Assembly: GCA_963764505.1 (NCBI GenBank)
Contig: CAVXSP010000001.1
Location: 806,001 to 870,000, forward strand
DNA: 64,000 bases
Reading direction: 5' to 3'
From: CAVXSP01 sp963764505
GTDB taxonomy: Bacteria > Acidobacteriota > Vicinamibacteria > Vicinamibacterales > SCN-69-37
Made by a program: the position numbers and the translations under genes. Shown here one piece after another: positions 18,259 to 28,298 of this stretch (within the stretch, counting starts at the first letter, position 1; each line of letters starts with the position of its first letter). The notes below the pieces were generated by a model. The model was not told where the DNA came from and did no database searches. It saw only the letters and a list, made by a program, of their open reading frames with translations.

Positions 18259-20611
18259 ATGCGGCGTCGCGATCTGCTCAGACGATTGGCCGCGGCGGCA
18301 GTGGCGTGCGGGTGGCCGCGCGCGCGCCGGACGCGCGCACAGTCCGAGCCGTTCGAGAGCGCCTGGCAGGACTGGCCCGACGCGATCTGGACCGGTCCGG
18401 ACTACTGGGCCAACCGGCTGCAGGACTGGCGGATCCACAAGGGCGCCGTGGAGTGCGTCGCCGCGGGGCGCAATCGCACGCTCCACTGCCTGACCCGGCG
18501 GCTCGGCGCTGCCGACGGCGACTTCACGGCGAGCGTCACGATCGACCGCGGCGTCCTGCGCGGCCGGGCGTCGCCGAACGATTGCCTCGGATTCCGTCTG
18601 GGCGCCAGGGGCCCGCGCGATGACTACCGCTCCGCGGCGGTCTACGGCACCGGCCTCGACGTCGGCGTGACGACGAACGGCCGCCTGCGCGCAGGCGGTC
18701 AGCTCGGCGGCTCGATCGGCCGTGCTCCCCGGATCCGGCTGCGGGTGAGCGCCGAGCCGGTCGCCGCCGCCCGTTACCGTCTCACCCTCGAGGCCAGCGA
18801 TGCCGACGACGGCCGTGCGCGCGCGCGGCTCGAGATCGATGCTGTGCCCGCCGGTGCCCTGACGGGCAACATCGCGCTCCTGAGCCACGTCGATGCCGAC
18901 GAAGAGGCGTCCTCGAGCGCGCGCGTGCGGTTTGCCGCCTGGCAGCTCGCCGGCAGCAAGGTCGTCCGCGATGACGAAGCGGCCTTCGGGCCGGTGTGCT
19001 TCGCGCAGTACACCCTGCACCGCCAGACGCTCAAGCTCACGGCCCAGCTCGCGCCCATCGAGACGATCGCCGGACACCGAATCCTGTTCGAGATCCGCGA
19101 CGGCTCGTCGTGGCGCCTGGCGGCCGAGCCTGCGCTCGACCCGCTGTCGCGGACGGCCCACGTTCGCCTGGAGCAGTGGCCCGGCGATGCCGAGGCGCCG
19201 TATCGCCTGCGGGTGATCCTGCCGCTCGTGAGCGGCCCGGCCGCATTCGCCTACGAAGGAACGATTGCGCGCGAGCCCGCCGACCGCGCCCAGGTGCGCG
19301 TGGCGTGTTTCAGCTGCAACGCGGACCACGGGTTTCCCGACGCCGATGTCGTTCGTCAGGTGTCGCAACATCGACCGGATCTCGCAGTCTTCCTGGGCGA
19401 TCAGGTACTACGAGAGTCAGGGCGGGTTCGGCATCCAGACCGCGCCGCTCGACAAGGCCAGCCTGGACTTCCTGCGCAAGTGGTACATGTTCGGCTGGTC
19501 CTACCGCGATCTGTTCCGGCACATTCCGGCCGCGATGATCCCGGACGATCACGACATGTACCACGGCAACATCTGGGGCGAAGGCGGCGTCGCCGCGCCG
19601 ACCGACCAGGGCTGGGGATATCCGGCGCAGGATCGCGGCGGCTACAAGATGCCGCCGGCGTGGGTCAACATGGCGCAGCGCAGTCAGACGAGCCACCTGC
19701 CCGACCCCTACGACCCGACGGCGGTGGCGCAGGGGATCGGCGTGTACTACACCCACTGGAACTACGCCGGCCTGAGCCTGGCCATCCTCGAAGACCGCAA
19801 GTTCAAGTCGGCGCCCGCCCACGTCTTGCCGCCGGAGGCGCGCGTCGTGAACGGGTTTCCGACGAACCCGGCGTTCGACGTCCGTCGGTACCCGCCGCCG
19901 GCCGCCGCGCAGTTGCTCGGCGAGCGCCAGTTGCGCTTTCTCGACGCCTGGGCCGACGACTGGAGCCAGGGCGCGGTCTTCAAGGCCGTCCTCTCGCAGT
20001 CGCCGTTCTGTGCGGCGCACACGCTCCCGGCCGGCAGCACGGGCGATCAGGACGTGCCGAGACTGCCGATCCCCGTGCCCGGCGAATACCTGAACGGCGA
20101 CGCCCCCGCGCCGGACATGGACACGAACGGCTGGCCCCAGAACGGTCGGCACGACGCCGTGCGCGCCCTGCGCAAGGCCGGAGCCATCCACCTCGCGGGC
20201 GATCAGCACCTGGCGACCGTGATCCAGTACGGCCTCGACGACTTCGGCGACGCCGGATTCGCGTTCACCGGACCCGCGCTCAACAACATCTGGCCGCGCC
20301 GCTGGTGGCCGACGCTCTCGCCCGGGCACCAGCCACTGAAGGGCCGTCCGGCATACACGGGCAACTTCTTCGATGCATTCGGCAATCGCCTGACGATGTT
20401 CGCGGCGGCCAATCCGCGGCGCACGGGACGCCAGCCCGCCATCATTCACGACCGGGCCACGGGTTACGGACTCGTCGTTTTCGACAAGCTCGCACGGGAG
20501 ATCCGCATCGAGTGCTGGCCGCGCGGCGCCGATCCGGCGTCCGATCCGAATGGCCAGTACGAAGGGTGGCCAATCAGGATTCGCGACGGGAAGGTCATCG
20601 ACGGGACGTAG
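18259..20611 (+). CDS. PhoD-like metallophosphatase, exported (frame change at 19404-19408)
   Basis: About 783 residues when repaired. The N-terminus MRRRDLLRRLAAAAVAC looks like a twin-arginine signal. A beta-rich N-terminal region is followed by the PhoD-like metallophosphatase domain: VACFSCNADHGFP, FLGDQ, IPDDHDMYHGNIWG and GDQHLATVIQYG carry the metal-binding Asp/His/Asn residues. Likely a periplasmic phosphodi/monoesterase. Two overlapping frames join where GTAC is read as GGTAC; dropping one G gives LGDQYYESQGGFGI, the same length as homologues. The stop precedes the ABC permease start by 2 bp, so they may share a transcript. Confidence 0.85.
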
Positions 20612-20613
20612 CA

Positions 20614-21470
20614 TGCACCGCAGGGGGCTCGGCTGCGCGTGTTCGATGGTCCTCGCGGCCGCCGCCGCAGTCGGCGCCGCTCGAGTCCGTCAGCTCCCGG
20701 ACGTGCTGATCTCGCGTCAGCTCGCCGAGGCGCGTGGCCTGCACGCGGGTGATACGGTCCGGCTGTCGCCAGACCAGTCGGCGGAGCGTTCGCGGGAGTT
20801 CCACGTGGCGGGCGTCTACGAGCCGATCGCGGATCCGATGCGCTTCGCGCAGCCGCACCTCGAAGCGCGGCTTCATCTGCCCGATCTGCTGGCGTTGACG
20901 CAGGACCCGGCGGACGCGTCCGATGCAGGCGCGGTCGCCGCGCTCAACGTCGCCCTGGTCGACCCGTCGCGTGCCGAGGCGTTCGCCCGCGACCTGTCCG
21001 CCCGATTCCCGGCGGTCGTGGCCAAATCCACGGCCGCGCCCGATCAGCGCACCAGCACGTTTCTGGTCATCGAGCGGTTCCACCTGGCCATCGCCGTCGT
21101 GACGATGCTGGGCAGCGCCGTGTTCCTGCTGGCGCTGATGGTGATGCTGGCAGACGAGCGCCGGGAGACCGTCGGCGCGCTCCGCCTGATCGGCCTGACG
21201 CGAGCCCGCATCCTGATCCAGGTCGTGGCCGAAGGCACGTTGATTGCCGTAGCGGGCACCGCGTTCGGCCTGCTGTTCGCCCTCGCCGCGCAGCGGTGGT
21301 TCAACCAGTTCTTCCAGTGGCGATACGACACGTCCCTGGTGTTTCTGCGAATCACGCCGGCCGTCGTGGTGCAGTCGGTACTTCTCGCCGTGCCGCTCGG
21401 CGTGGGCGCCACCCTGCTCGCGTCCTGGACGTTCCTTCGAGGGCGCGTCCTGGCGCTCATCCGCCGATGA
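20614..21470 (+). CDS. FtsX-like ABC transporter permease, short form
   Basis: A 285-residue permease with three C-terminal membrane segments (LAIAVVTMLGSAVFLLALMVM, ILIQVVAEGTLIAVAGTAFG, VVVQSVLLAVPLGVGATLL) and the family signature ETVGALRLIGLTRARI. The N-terminal hydrophobic stretch (CSMVLAAAAAVGAA) is short; the usual MacB/FtsX N-terminal segment and half the periplasmic domain seem reduced, so the protein may be N-terminally trimmed or start earlier. It overlaps the next permease by 4 bp, placing it in an operon with another permease, an ATPase and an AttH-like protein. Confidence 0.75.
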
Positions 21471-22684
21471 TTGGCCGTGCGTGGCAGGCGGCCTGGCTGA
21501 CGAGCGTCCGGCAGCCGGCGCGGGTCGTGCTGGGCGTGCTCGGCATCGTCGCCATCGGGGCCCTGCTGTTCGACATGCTGCTTCTCTCGCGCGGGCTGGT
21601 CCTTTCCTTCCGCGACCTGCTCGAACGTGCGGGGTTCGACGTGCGCGTGCTCGCGACCGAAGCGCCGCCGTTCGCCGGTCCCTCCATCGAGCACTCCGGC
21701 GAACTGGCCCGCCGGATTGCGGACCTTCCGGAGATCGAGGCCGTGCTCCAGCTTCGCGTCCGTCCGGTTGAAGCCGCCGACCAGCCGGGCCGCTCGCAGG
21801 ACGGGCGCGACGAGATCGACTTCATCGGAGCGGATCCGCCCGGCCATCCGATCTGGACGATCCTCGAAGGGGCCGACCTGCAGAGCGCCTCCGGCGACGC
21901 CCCGCTGATCGTCAATCGCAATCTGGCCCGACGCCTGGGCCTCGCCGCTGGCGTCCCGCTCTCGCTGCGCGCCCGTTGCGGTGCCGACCTGAACGTCCTG
22001 CCGCCCGTGACATTCACCATTGCGGGCATCGCCGAGTTCCCGTTCGACGATGACGCCGCGGCGACCGTGGCGGGACGCATGGCGGATCTCGCGCGGTTGT
22101 GCGGAGGCGCGATCGGCGGCGGCGCCGACATGCTGATGGTCCGGTCCCGACAGGACGTCGGCTCGTCTGCCGCCGCGGCCGCGATCCGGCGGATCGCCCC
22201 TGGACTCCACGTCCTCACCAATCAGGAACTCGTGGAACGCGTCAGCCGCGTCGAGTTCTCCTACTTCCGGCAGGTCTCGTTCGTGCTGGCCACGGTGACC
22301 CTCTTCTTTGGATTCCTCCTGATCGCCGTCCTGCTCACCGTGTCGGTGAACCAGCGCCTGGGAGACGTCGCGGCGCTGCGGGCAATCGGCCTGTCGCGGG
22401 CGCGCGTCGTGGCCGGCGTGCTCTGCGAGTCGCTGATGACCGTCGGCGCCGGCGGCGCGCTGGCCGTGCCCGTGGGACTGCTGCTGTCAACCTGGCTCGA
22501 CGGCATTCTCCGGGCGCTGCCGGGCATCCCGGTCAGCGTGCACTTCTTCGTGTTCGAGCCGCGCGTGATCGTGACCTACGGGGCGCTGCTCGCGGCCGCC
22601 GCCGTCGGCGCCGCGCTCTACCCGATGGCCATCGTCGCGAGGCTCCCTATCGCGGCGACGCTGCGCCGCGAGGCGATCTCATGA
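21467..22684 (+). CDS. FtsX-like ABC transporter permease
   Basis: A 405-residue MacB-type permease: one N-terminal membrane segment (VVLGVLGIVAIGALLFDMLLL), a periplasmic domain of about 230 residues, then three C-terminal segments and the signature LGDVAALRAIGLSRARVVAG. Start ATG at 21467 overlaps the previous stop (ATGA); the stop overlaps the ATPase start in the same way. Together with the neighbours it forms an ABC system that probably moves a lipid or works on a lipoprotein across the inner membrane (inference from family). Confidence 0.85.
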   Translation: MIGRAWQAAWLTSVRQPARVVLGVLGIVAIGALLFDMLLLSRGLVLSFRDLLERAGFDVRVLATEAPPFAGPSIEHSGELARRIADLPEIEAVLQLRVRPVEAADQPGRSQDGRDEIDFIGADPPGHPIWTILEGADLQSASGDAPLIVNRNLARRLGLAAGVPLSLRARCGADLNVLPPVTFTIAGIAEFPFDDDAAATVAGRMADLARLCGGAIGGGADMLMVRSRQDVGSSAAAAAIRRIAPGLHVLTNQELVERVSRVEFSYFRQVSFVLATVTLFFGFLLIAVLLTVSVNQRLGDVAALRAIGLSRARVVAGVLCESLMTVGAGGALAVPVGLLLSTWLDGILRALPGIPVSVHFFVFEPRVIVTYGALLAAAAVGAALYPMAIVARLPIAATLRREAIS

Positions 22685-23373
22685 CGGCGGCCATCGTCGA
22701 GGCGCGGCGGGTGTCTCGAGTCTTTCCAATGCCGGCCGGTCCGGTGGTGGCCCTGAACGAGGTGTCCATCGTCGTCGCGCCAGGGGAGTTCGTCGGCGTC
22801 ATCGGCCCGTCCGGATGCGGCAAGTCGACGCTGCTCCACGTGCTCGGGTGCGTCGACGTGCCAACCGCCGGCGAAGTGCGGTTTCAGGACCGCGATGTCG
22901 GCGCGCTGCCGGATGCCGAACGCAGCCGCCTGCGCCTGCGCGAGATCGGGTTCGTCTTCCAGCGGTTCTTCCTGCTTCCCATGCTGACGGCGTGGGAGAA
23001 CGTGGAACTTCCACAGGCGGAAGCGGGCGTCGCCCGCGCCGCCCGGAGGGCGCGCACCGGCGAACTGCTCGAGTACGTCGGGCTGTCGGATCGCGGGCGC
23101 CATCGGCCCTCGGAGCTCTCGGGCGGAGAGATGCAGCGCGTCGCGATTGCGCGGGCGCTCGCGAACCGGCCGAGTCTGCTGCTGGCCGACGAGCCGACCG
23201 GCGAGCTGGATCAGACGACCGGCGAGCAGATCATCGGCCTGTTCGAACGCCTGCACGCCGACGGGACCGCCGTCGTGGTGGTGACGCACGACGTTGCCGT
23301 GGCGGCTCGCGCCTCCAGGCTCCTCAAGATGCGCGACGGCCGCATCGTGGAGGATTCGGCCCCATGCTGCTGA
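22681..23373 (+). CDS. ABC transporter ATP-binding protein (MacB/LolD type)
   Basis: A 230-residue ATPase that powers the adjacent permeases. Walker A IGPSGCGKSTLLHVLG (about 41-56), Q-loop VFQRFFLLP, signature LSGGEMQRVAIARAL, Walker B LLLADEPTGELD and switch His in VVTHDV are all present. The FFLLPMLTAWENV stretch is typical of the LolD/MacB group. ATG 22681 overlaps the permease stop; the stop overlaps the next gene's start by 10 bp. Confidence 0.92.
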   Translation: MTAAIVEARRVSRVFPMPAGPVVALNEVSIVVAPGEFVGVIGPSGCGKSTLLHVLGCVDVPTAGEVRFQDRDVGALPDAERSRLRLREIGFVFQRFFLLPMLTAWENVELPQAEAGVARAARRARTGELLEYVGLSDRGRHRPSELSGGEMQRVAIARALANRPSLLLADEPTGELDQTTGEQIIGLFERLHADGTAVVVVTHDVAVAARASRLLKMRDGRIVEDSAPCC

Positions 23374-24755
23374 GGCTCGCGATCCGATCGCTCCTCGTGC
23401 GGCCGGTGCGGAGCGCCGTCCTGGCGTGCGGGTTCGGCCTGGGCGTGGCGGTCATGACCGCGCTGCTCGGCATCGGAGCGGTCATTCTCGATCAGGCGCG
23501 TGCGCCGGCGCTCGTCGGCGGCGGCGACGTCGTGGTCGTCGGTAGCGCCGGCCGGCTGCGGGACGCCAGGTTCGTCATCGCGGATGTGCTCGGCGCCCCG
23601 CCGTTCGCCCCGCGCGTCGCCGCCGTCGCGCCCTCGGACCGTGCAGGTCTCTACCTGATCGACGCGCACGGCGCGACGTCGATCAGCGCTCGCGGTGGAA
23701 TCCCGAGCCGCGAGCGCGCCGTGGGCGATCCGGAAACGAGCACGACGGCCGCATGGACCGATACCACGGCCGACCGTACCTGGGTCGCGCCCGATCCGGA
23801 ACAGGTCTTGCGCGCGGTGGATCGTTTCCATCCGATCCCGGACGTGCCCGCGCGCGCCTCCTCGTGGGCCGAGTGGCTCTACTTCAACGGCCGCGTGGAG
23901 GCGGCCCGCTTCTACTTGAGCTTCATCGCCGGCCCGCGCCTCGCCTTCGGCCGGCGGGTCGTCACCGTCCGCCTGCAGCTCGAGCGCGGCGGCGTGATGA
24001 CGTCGTTCTCCGAGGCGCAGGAGGTCGATGCGGCCGCACTGCTCGCGTCAGCGCCGGACCTGACGGTCGGCAGGAGCCAGGTGCGGCTGGTCGGACGCGC
24101 CTATCACCTGACCATCGACCTTCCGGCGGAGTCGGGGCGCGCGCGGGCCGTGGGCGATCTCGTCATCGGCGCGACGCCCGGACGTTCGCTGCCGCCGCTG
24201 TCGATTCGAGGCGCCGGCGGATGGCAGTCCGGCTACGTCGTTCCCGTCATGTCGGGAACGCTCGACGGATCGATCAGGACCGGCGACACCAGCACCGAGT
24301 TTCAGGGGGGAGCCGGGTACCACGATCACAACTGGGGATTCTGGGACGGCGTGACCTGGCAATGGGGGCAGGTGCAGAGCGAGGGGCTCGCGGTCGTGTA
24401 CGGGCGCGTGCATCCGCCTGCCGATGCCGCCGACGCGGGCCGCGTGCCCGGATTTCTGATGGCGATTGGGCCGGACGGCCCGCTCGGCTACGCCACCGAC
24501 GTGCGAATCGATGAAGTGAACGCGCCGGGCGGCGACCGGCCGGATCGGATCGTGGTCGAGGCCCGCAGCTCGTCCATCGGGCTGACGCTGGATCTCGCCG
24601 TCAGTCAGACGACCGTCACAGGGCAGCGGCCCCGGTCCGGCCCTGGAATCGAGTTCCTGCAGATGCGCGGGCGGTTTCGCGTGACGGGACAGGTGGCAGG
24701 GCGGCAGGTCGAGTTCAGCGCGCCGGGCAGCGCCGAGACGTTTCGCGGAGAGTGA
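23364..24755 (+). CDS. membrane-anchored AttH/CrtC lipocalin-like domain protein
   Basis: 463 residues. The first 45 (LRLAIRSLLVRPVRSAVLAC then GFGLGVAVMTALLGIGAVIL) look just like the N-terminal anchor of a MacB-type permease, but no C-terminal membrane segments follow. From about residue 165 onward the protein resembles the AttH/carotenoid-1,2-hydratase (CrtC) lipocalin pair, with the diagnostic GAGYHDHNWGFWDG near 313-326 and EWLYFNGRV at the domain start. AttH-type proteins travel with such ABC systems and probably bind a hydrophobic ligand. The fused permease-like anchor is unusual. Carotenoid hydratase activity is not implied, as no carotenoid genes are near. Confidence 0.75.
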   Translation: MLLRLAIRSLLVRPVRSAVLACGFGLGVAVMTALLGIGAVILDQARAPALVGGGDVVVVGSAGRLRDARFVIADVLGAPPFAPRVAAVAPSDRAGLYLIDAHGATSISARGGIPSRERAVGDPETSTTAAWTDTTADRTWVAPDPEQVLRAVDRFHPIPDVPARASSWAEWLYFNGRVEAARFYLSFIAGPRLAFGRRVVTVRLQLERGGVMTSFSEAQEVDAAALLASAPDLTVGRSQVRLVGRAYHLTIDLPAESGRARAVGDLVIGATPGRSLPPLSIRGAGGWQSGYVVPVMSGTLDGSIRTGDTSTEFQGGAGYHDHNWGFWDGVTWQWGQVQSEGLAVVYGRVHPPADAADAGRVPGFLMAIGPDGPLGYATDVRIDEVNAPGGDRPDRIVVEARSSSIGLTLDLAVSQTTVTGQRPRSGPGIEFLQMRGRFRVTGQVAGRQVEFSAPGSAETFRGE

Positions 24756-24766
24756 TTCCGCCGGCG

Positions 24767-24796
24767 TTCTGGCTTCTGGCTTTTGGCTCCTGGCTT
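24767..24796. repeat. TTCTGGC-rich simple repeat, intergenic copy
   Basis: A short degenerate array of (T)TCTGGCT/TTTTGGCT/CCTGGCTT units between the AttH-like gene and the tRNA. The same repeat type occurs inside pyrF at about 60595-60620, on the other strand relative to that gene. Confidence 0.55.
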
Positions 24797-24814
24797 GATT
24801 AAGATCTTCCTACC

Positions 24815-24890
24815 GCCGGTGTAGCTCAGTGGTTAGAGCATGCGGCTCATATCCGCAGTGTCCGGGGTTCAAGTCCCTGCACCGGCACCA
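24815..24890 (+). tRNA. tRNA with CAT anticodon (Met or lysidine-modified Ile2)
   Basis: A 76-nt cloverleaf with encoded CCA. Acceptor GCCGGTG pairs with CACCGGC (24880-24886); D arm GCTC/GAGC; anticodon stem TGCGG/CCGCA around CTCATAT, anticodon CAT at 24848-24850; T arm CGGGG TTCAAGT CCCTG. A CAT anticodon means elongator Met, initiator Met or Ile2 (C34 made lysidine by TilS). The G1-C72 pair argues against initiator. A U27-A43 pair, as in TilS substrates, is present, but T at position 38 and the acceptor stem do not match E. coli Ile2, so the isotype is open. tilS starts 3 bp after the CCA. Confidence 0.95.
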
Positions 24891-24893
24891 CTT

Positions 24894-26297
24894 TTGGCCC
24901 GTTCTCTTGCGGCGCGCGTCCTTCGCACGATTCGCGACCATGCGCTCGTGGGGTGCGACGACCGCGTGGCGGTGGCCCTCTCGGGCGGGCCGGATTCCGT
25001 CGCGCTGGTCTGGATTCTGCGCGAGCTCACGGCGTCCGGCCGTCTTGGCGCGCTGGCCGGTCTCGTTCACGTCAACCACGGACTGCGCGGTCGCGAGGCC
25101 GACCGCGACGAGGCGTTCTGCCGCAGGCTCGCAGACCGCCTGACGCTCCCCATCGAAGTCGGCCGGTGCGACGTCGCGGGCCGCGCGCGCGCCGAACGCC
25201 GGTCGATCGAGTCGGTGGCGCGCGACGAACGCTACCAGTTCCTTGCCGAAGCCGCCGCTCGCCTCGGAGCGACGATCCTCGCGACGGGGCACACGCTGGA
25301 CGATCAGGCGGAAACCGTTCTCCTGCGTCTGCTGCGTGGCGCCGGCGCACGGGGGCTCGCGGCCGTCCGGATCCGCCGTGGCTCCGTCGTCCGGCCGCTG
25401 CTCGAGTGTCGCCGCGACGAGCTCCGGCGCTATCTCGACTCACGCGGCGAGGACTTCTGCGAGGACTCCTCGAATCTGAGCCTGGCGATGGCCCGAAACC
25501 GCGTACGGCACCAGCTGCTCCCCGTCATCCGGGAGCTCGCGCCGGGGGGGATCCGAGCCATCGCCCGTTTCGCCGCGCTGCAGGCCGAGGACGAGACGTA
25601 CCTCGCCGATCGGGTCAGCGAATCGATGCCGGCCGTCGTCTTAGGTACCCAGGGCGGCGTCCAAATGAATGCGGGCCGCCTCGAGGAGCTTCCGCCGGCT
25701 CTGGGCCGGCGCATCGTCCGGACGGCCATCGAGATGGTGGTGCCGTCCCGCAGCGTGTCGGCAGGCCATATCGACGCGGTGCTCGGGCTGGCCGGCTCGT
25801 CGCGCGACAGCGGGCACCTGGATCTCGCGGGGATCTCGGTCGAACGGTTGGGACCGATACTCTCGTTCGTGCGCGCGCGACTGGAGGAGGAGGCGCCGCG
25901 GATGCCCGCGCGAGGGGAGGTTCCGCTCCCGGTGCCCGGCTGTGCGGGGCTGCCGGGCGGTGACGGCTCCATTTCGGCGTGCGCTCTGGACCATGCGCCG
26001 GTGCGCGCGACGCACGACCGTGGCGAGGCCCTGATCCAGGCCGCGTCGGTGCAGCTCCCGTTCTTGATCCGGAGCCGGAGGCCCGGCGACCGGCTGCGGC
26101 CACTGGGCGCGCCGGGCCGTCGCAAGCTGCAGGACATCCTCGTGGACCGGAAGATCGCGCGGGACGCGCGCGATCGCGTGCCCATCGTCGTGGATGCCGC
26201 GGGGCGGATCGTCTGGGTCGCAGGCGTGACGATTGCCGACGAGTGCCGCGTCACGGCGCCGTCGGCAGGCGTGGTAGTCTTGAAACTGAATAGGTAG
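24894..26297 (+). CDS. tilS: tRNA(Ile)-lysidine synthase
   Basis: Converts C34 of the CAU-anticodon tRNA-Ile to lysidine so it reads AUA. The 467-residue protein has the PP-loop VALSGGPDSVALV (about 32-44), HVNHGLRGREADRDE and ATGHTLDDQAETVLLRLLRG in the N-terminal domain, and the TilS C-terminal domain with FLIRSRRPGDRLRPLG and KLQDILVDRKI. The frame is open from inside the tRNA (ATG 24840), which cannot be the real start; I use TTG 24894, right after the tRNA CCA end, with no Shine-Dalgarno. It is likely co-transcribed with the tRNA. Confidence 0.9.
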   Translation: MARSLAARVLRTIRDHALVGCDDRVAVALSGGPDSVALVWILRELTASGRLGALAGLVHVNHGLRGREADRDEAFCRRLADRLTLPIEVGRCDVAGRARAERRSIESVARDERYQFLAEAAARLGATILATGHTLDDQAETVLLRLLRGAGARGLAAVRIRRGSVVRPLLECRRDELRRYLDSRGEDFCEDSSNLSLAMARNRVRHQLLPVIRELAPGGIRAIARFAALQAEDETYLADRVSESMPAVVLGTQGGVQMNAGRLEELPPALGRRIVRTAIEMVVPSRSVSAGHIDAVLGLAGSSRDSGHLDLAGISVERLGPILSFVRARLEEEAPRMPARGEVPLPVPGCAGLPGGDGSISACALDHAPVRATHDRGEALIQAASVQLPFLIRSRRPGDRLRPLGAPGRRKLQDILVDRKIARDARDRVPIVVDAAGRIVWVAGVTIADECRVTAPSAGVVVLKLNR

Positions 26298-26381
26298 ACC
26301 ACGGAGAGGTGGGCCGGGCGCTCTGGGTGCCGGTCGGAATCCCTCTTCTTGTCGACCGATCGAGGATTGAGGAAGGACCAC

Positions 26382-28295
26382 TTGAATTCGACTCTGAAGA
26401 GCCTGCTGTTCTGGCTCGTGCTCGTCGTCATCGGTGCTCTGATCTGGCAGTTCTCGTCCACGCTGCAGAAGACGGAGGAGCTGGTCTCGTTCACGAAGTT
26501 CATGGAGTACGTGGACAACAACCAGATCACGAGCGTCGAGATCTCCGGCAACGAGATCACCGCGAAGGCGGTGGGCGCCGACGGCGCGGCCAAGCCGGGC
26601 TACCGTACGTACGCGCCGCCGTATCCCGACTTGGTGAAGGACCTGATTGCCAAGAAGGTCACGATTACGGCCACGCGCGAGTCGAACACGTCCTGGACGA
26701 TGCTGCTGCTGACCTATGCGCCCATCGTCCTGATGATTGGCTTCTGGATTTTCATCATGCGGCAGATGCAGAGCGGCGGGAACAAGGCCCTGTCGTTCGG
26801 CAAGAGCCGCGCGAAGCTGTCGTCGAGCACGCAGAAGAAGGTCACGTTCAAGGACGTCGCCGGCGCCGACGAAGCGAAGGAGGAGCTGCAGGAGATCATC
26901 GAGTTCCTGCGCGAGCCGCAGAGGTTCCAGAAGCTCGGCGGGCGGATCCCGAAAGGCGTGCTGCTGATGGGGTCCCCGGGCACGGGCAAGACCCTGCTGG
27001 CGCGCGCGGTCGCAGGCGAGGCGAACGTGCCGTTCTTCTCGATCAGCGGGTCCGACTTCGTCGAGATGTTCGTGGGCGTCGGCGCGTCGCGCGTGCGCGA
27101 CCTGTTCGAGCAGGGCAAGAAGAATGCGCCCTGCATCATTTTCATCGACGAAATCGACGCGGTCGGCCGCCATCGCGGCGCCGGCCTCGGCGGCGGGCAC
27201 GACGAGCGGGAGCAGACGCTCAATCAACTGCTCGTCGAGATGGACGGGTTCGAGTCGAACGAGGGCGTCATTCTCATCGCGGCCACCAACCGCCCCGACG
27301 TGCTCGACCCCGCGCTGCTGCGTCCCGGCCGGTTCGACCGGCGGATCGTGGTCAGCCGGCCGGACGTGAAAGGGCGCGAGGGCATCCTCGTCGTCCACAC
27401 GAAGAAGATTCCGCTCGCCGACGACGTCGACATCCGGGTGCTGGCGCGTGGAACGTCAGGATTCTGCGGCGCCGATCTGGCGAATCTGGTGAACGAGGCG
27501 GCTCTGAGCGCCGCGCGGTACAACCAGAAGGTCGTCAGGATGTCGGATTTCGAGTACGCGAAGGACAAGGTCATGATGGGTTCCGAGCGCCGGTCCCTCG
27601 TGATCACGGAACAGGAGAAGCAGGTGACCGCCATTCACGAGGCGGGGCACGCCCTGCTGGCCGTCCTGCTGCCGCACGCGGACCCGATTCACAAGGTGAC
27701 CATCATTCCGCGCGGCATGGCGCTCGGCGTCACGATGCAGCTGCCCGTGGACGACAAGCACAACTATTCGCGTGACTACCTGATGGATCAGATCGCGATC
27801 CTGCTCGGCGGGCGAATCGCCGAAGAGCTCACGAACGGGAACCTCACGACCGGCGCGGGCAACGACCTCGAGCGAGCGACCGAGCTGGCCCGCCGCATGG
27901 TGTGCGAGTGGGGCATGAGCGACGCCCTCGGTCCGCTCACGTTCGGCAAGCGCGAGGAGCAGATCTTCCTCGGCCGCGAGATCTCGAAGCAGCAGGACTA
28001 CAGCGAAGAGACCGCGGTGCACATCGATCAGGAGACCAAGCACCTGGTGATGGACAACTACGCCCGCGCGCAGGAGATCCTGACCAGCAAGAAGGACGTG
28101 CTGCTCAAGATCGCCGAGGAGCTGCTCGCCCGCGAAGTGCTCGACGCCAATCAGGTCGTGCGGATCACCAAAGGGCTGCCGCTGGAGGACCGTGCGCCCA
28201 AGCCGGCGCCCGCAACCGACGAGCCCGCTCCGCGCGCCACGCCCGAGCGCCCCGCGCTCGTGCCGAACATCGGCAAGCCGGTGGGGCAGGAATAG
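26382..28295 (+). CDS. ftsH: ATP-dependent zinc metalloprotease FtsH
   Basis: Membrane-anchored AAA+ protease for quality control of membrane and regulatory proteins. 637 residues: N-terminal membrane segment (LLFWLVLVVIGALIWQF), periplasmic domain, second segment (MLLLTYAPIVLMIGFWIFIM), AAA domain with Walker A MGSPGTGKTLLA and Walker B IIFIDEIDA, SRH ATNRPDVLDPALLRPGRFDR, and the zinc site HEAGH. The start is TTG 26382, preceded by GAGGAAGG; the frame runs on to 26349 upstream. Pro-rich C-terminal tail. 84 bp after tilS, the common tilS-ftsH order. Confidence 0.96.
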   Translation: MNSTLKSLLFWLVLVVIGALIWQFSSTLQKTEELVSFTKFMEYVDNNQITSVEISGNEITAKAVGADGAAKPGYRTYAPPYPDLVKDLIAKKVTITATRESNTSWTMLLLTYAPIVLMIGFWIFIMRQMQSGGNKALSFGKSRAKLSSSTQKKVTFKDVAGADEAKEELQEIIEFLREPQRFQKLGGRIPKGVLLMGSPGTGKTLLARAVAGEANVPFFSISGSDFVEMFVGVGASRVRDLFEQGKKNAPCIIFIDEIDAVGRHRGAGLGGGHDEREQTLNQLLVEMDGFESNEGVILIAATNRPDVLDPALLRPGRFDRRIVVSRPDVKGREGILVVHTKKIPLADDVDIRVLARGTSGFCGADLANLVNEAALSAARYNQKVVRMSDFEYAKDKVMMGSERRSLVITEQEKQVTAIHEAGHALLAVLLPHADPIHKVTIIPRGMALGVTMQLPVDDKHNYSRDYLMDQIAILLGGRIAEELTNGNLTTGAGNDLERATELARRMVCEWGMSDALGPLTFGKREEQIFLGREISKQQDYSEETAVHIDQETKHLVMDNYARAQEILTSKKDVLLKIAEELLAREVLDANQVVRITKGLPLEDRAPKPAPATDEPAPRATPERPALVPNIGKPVGQE

Positions 28296-28298
28296 GAG

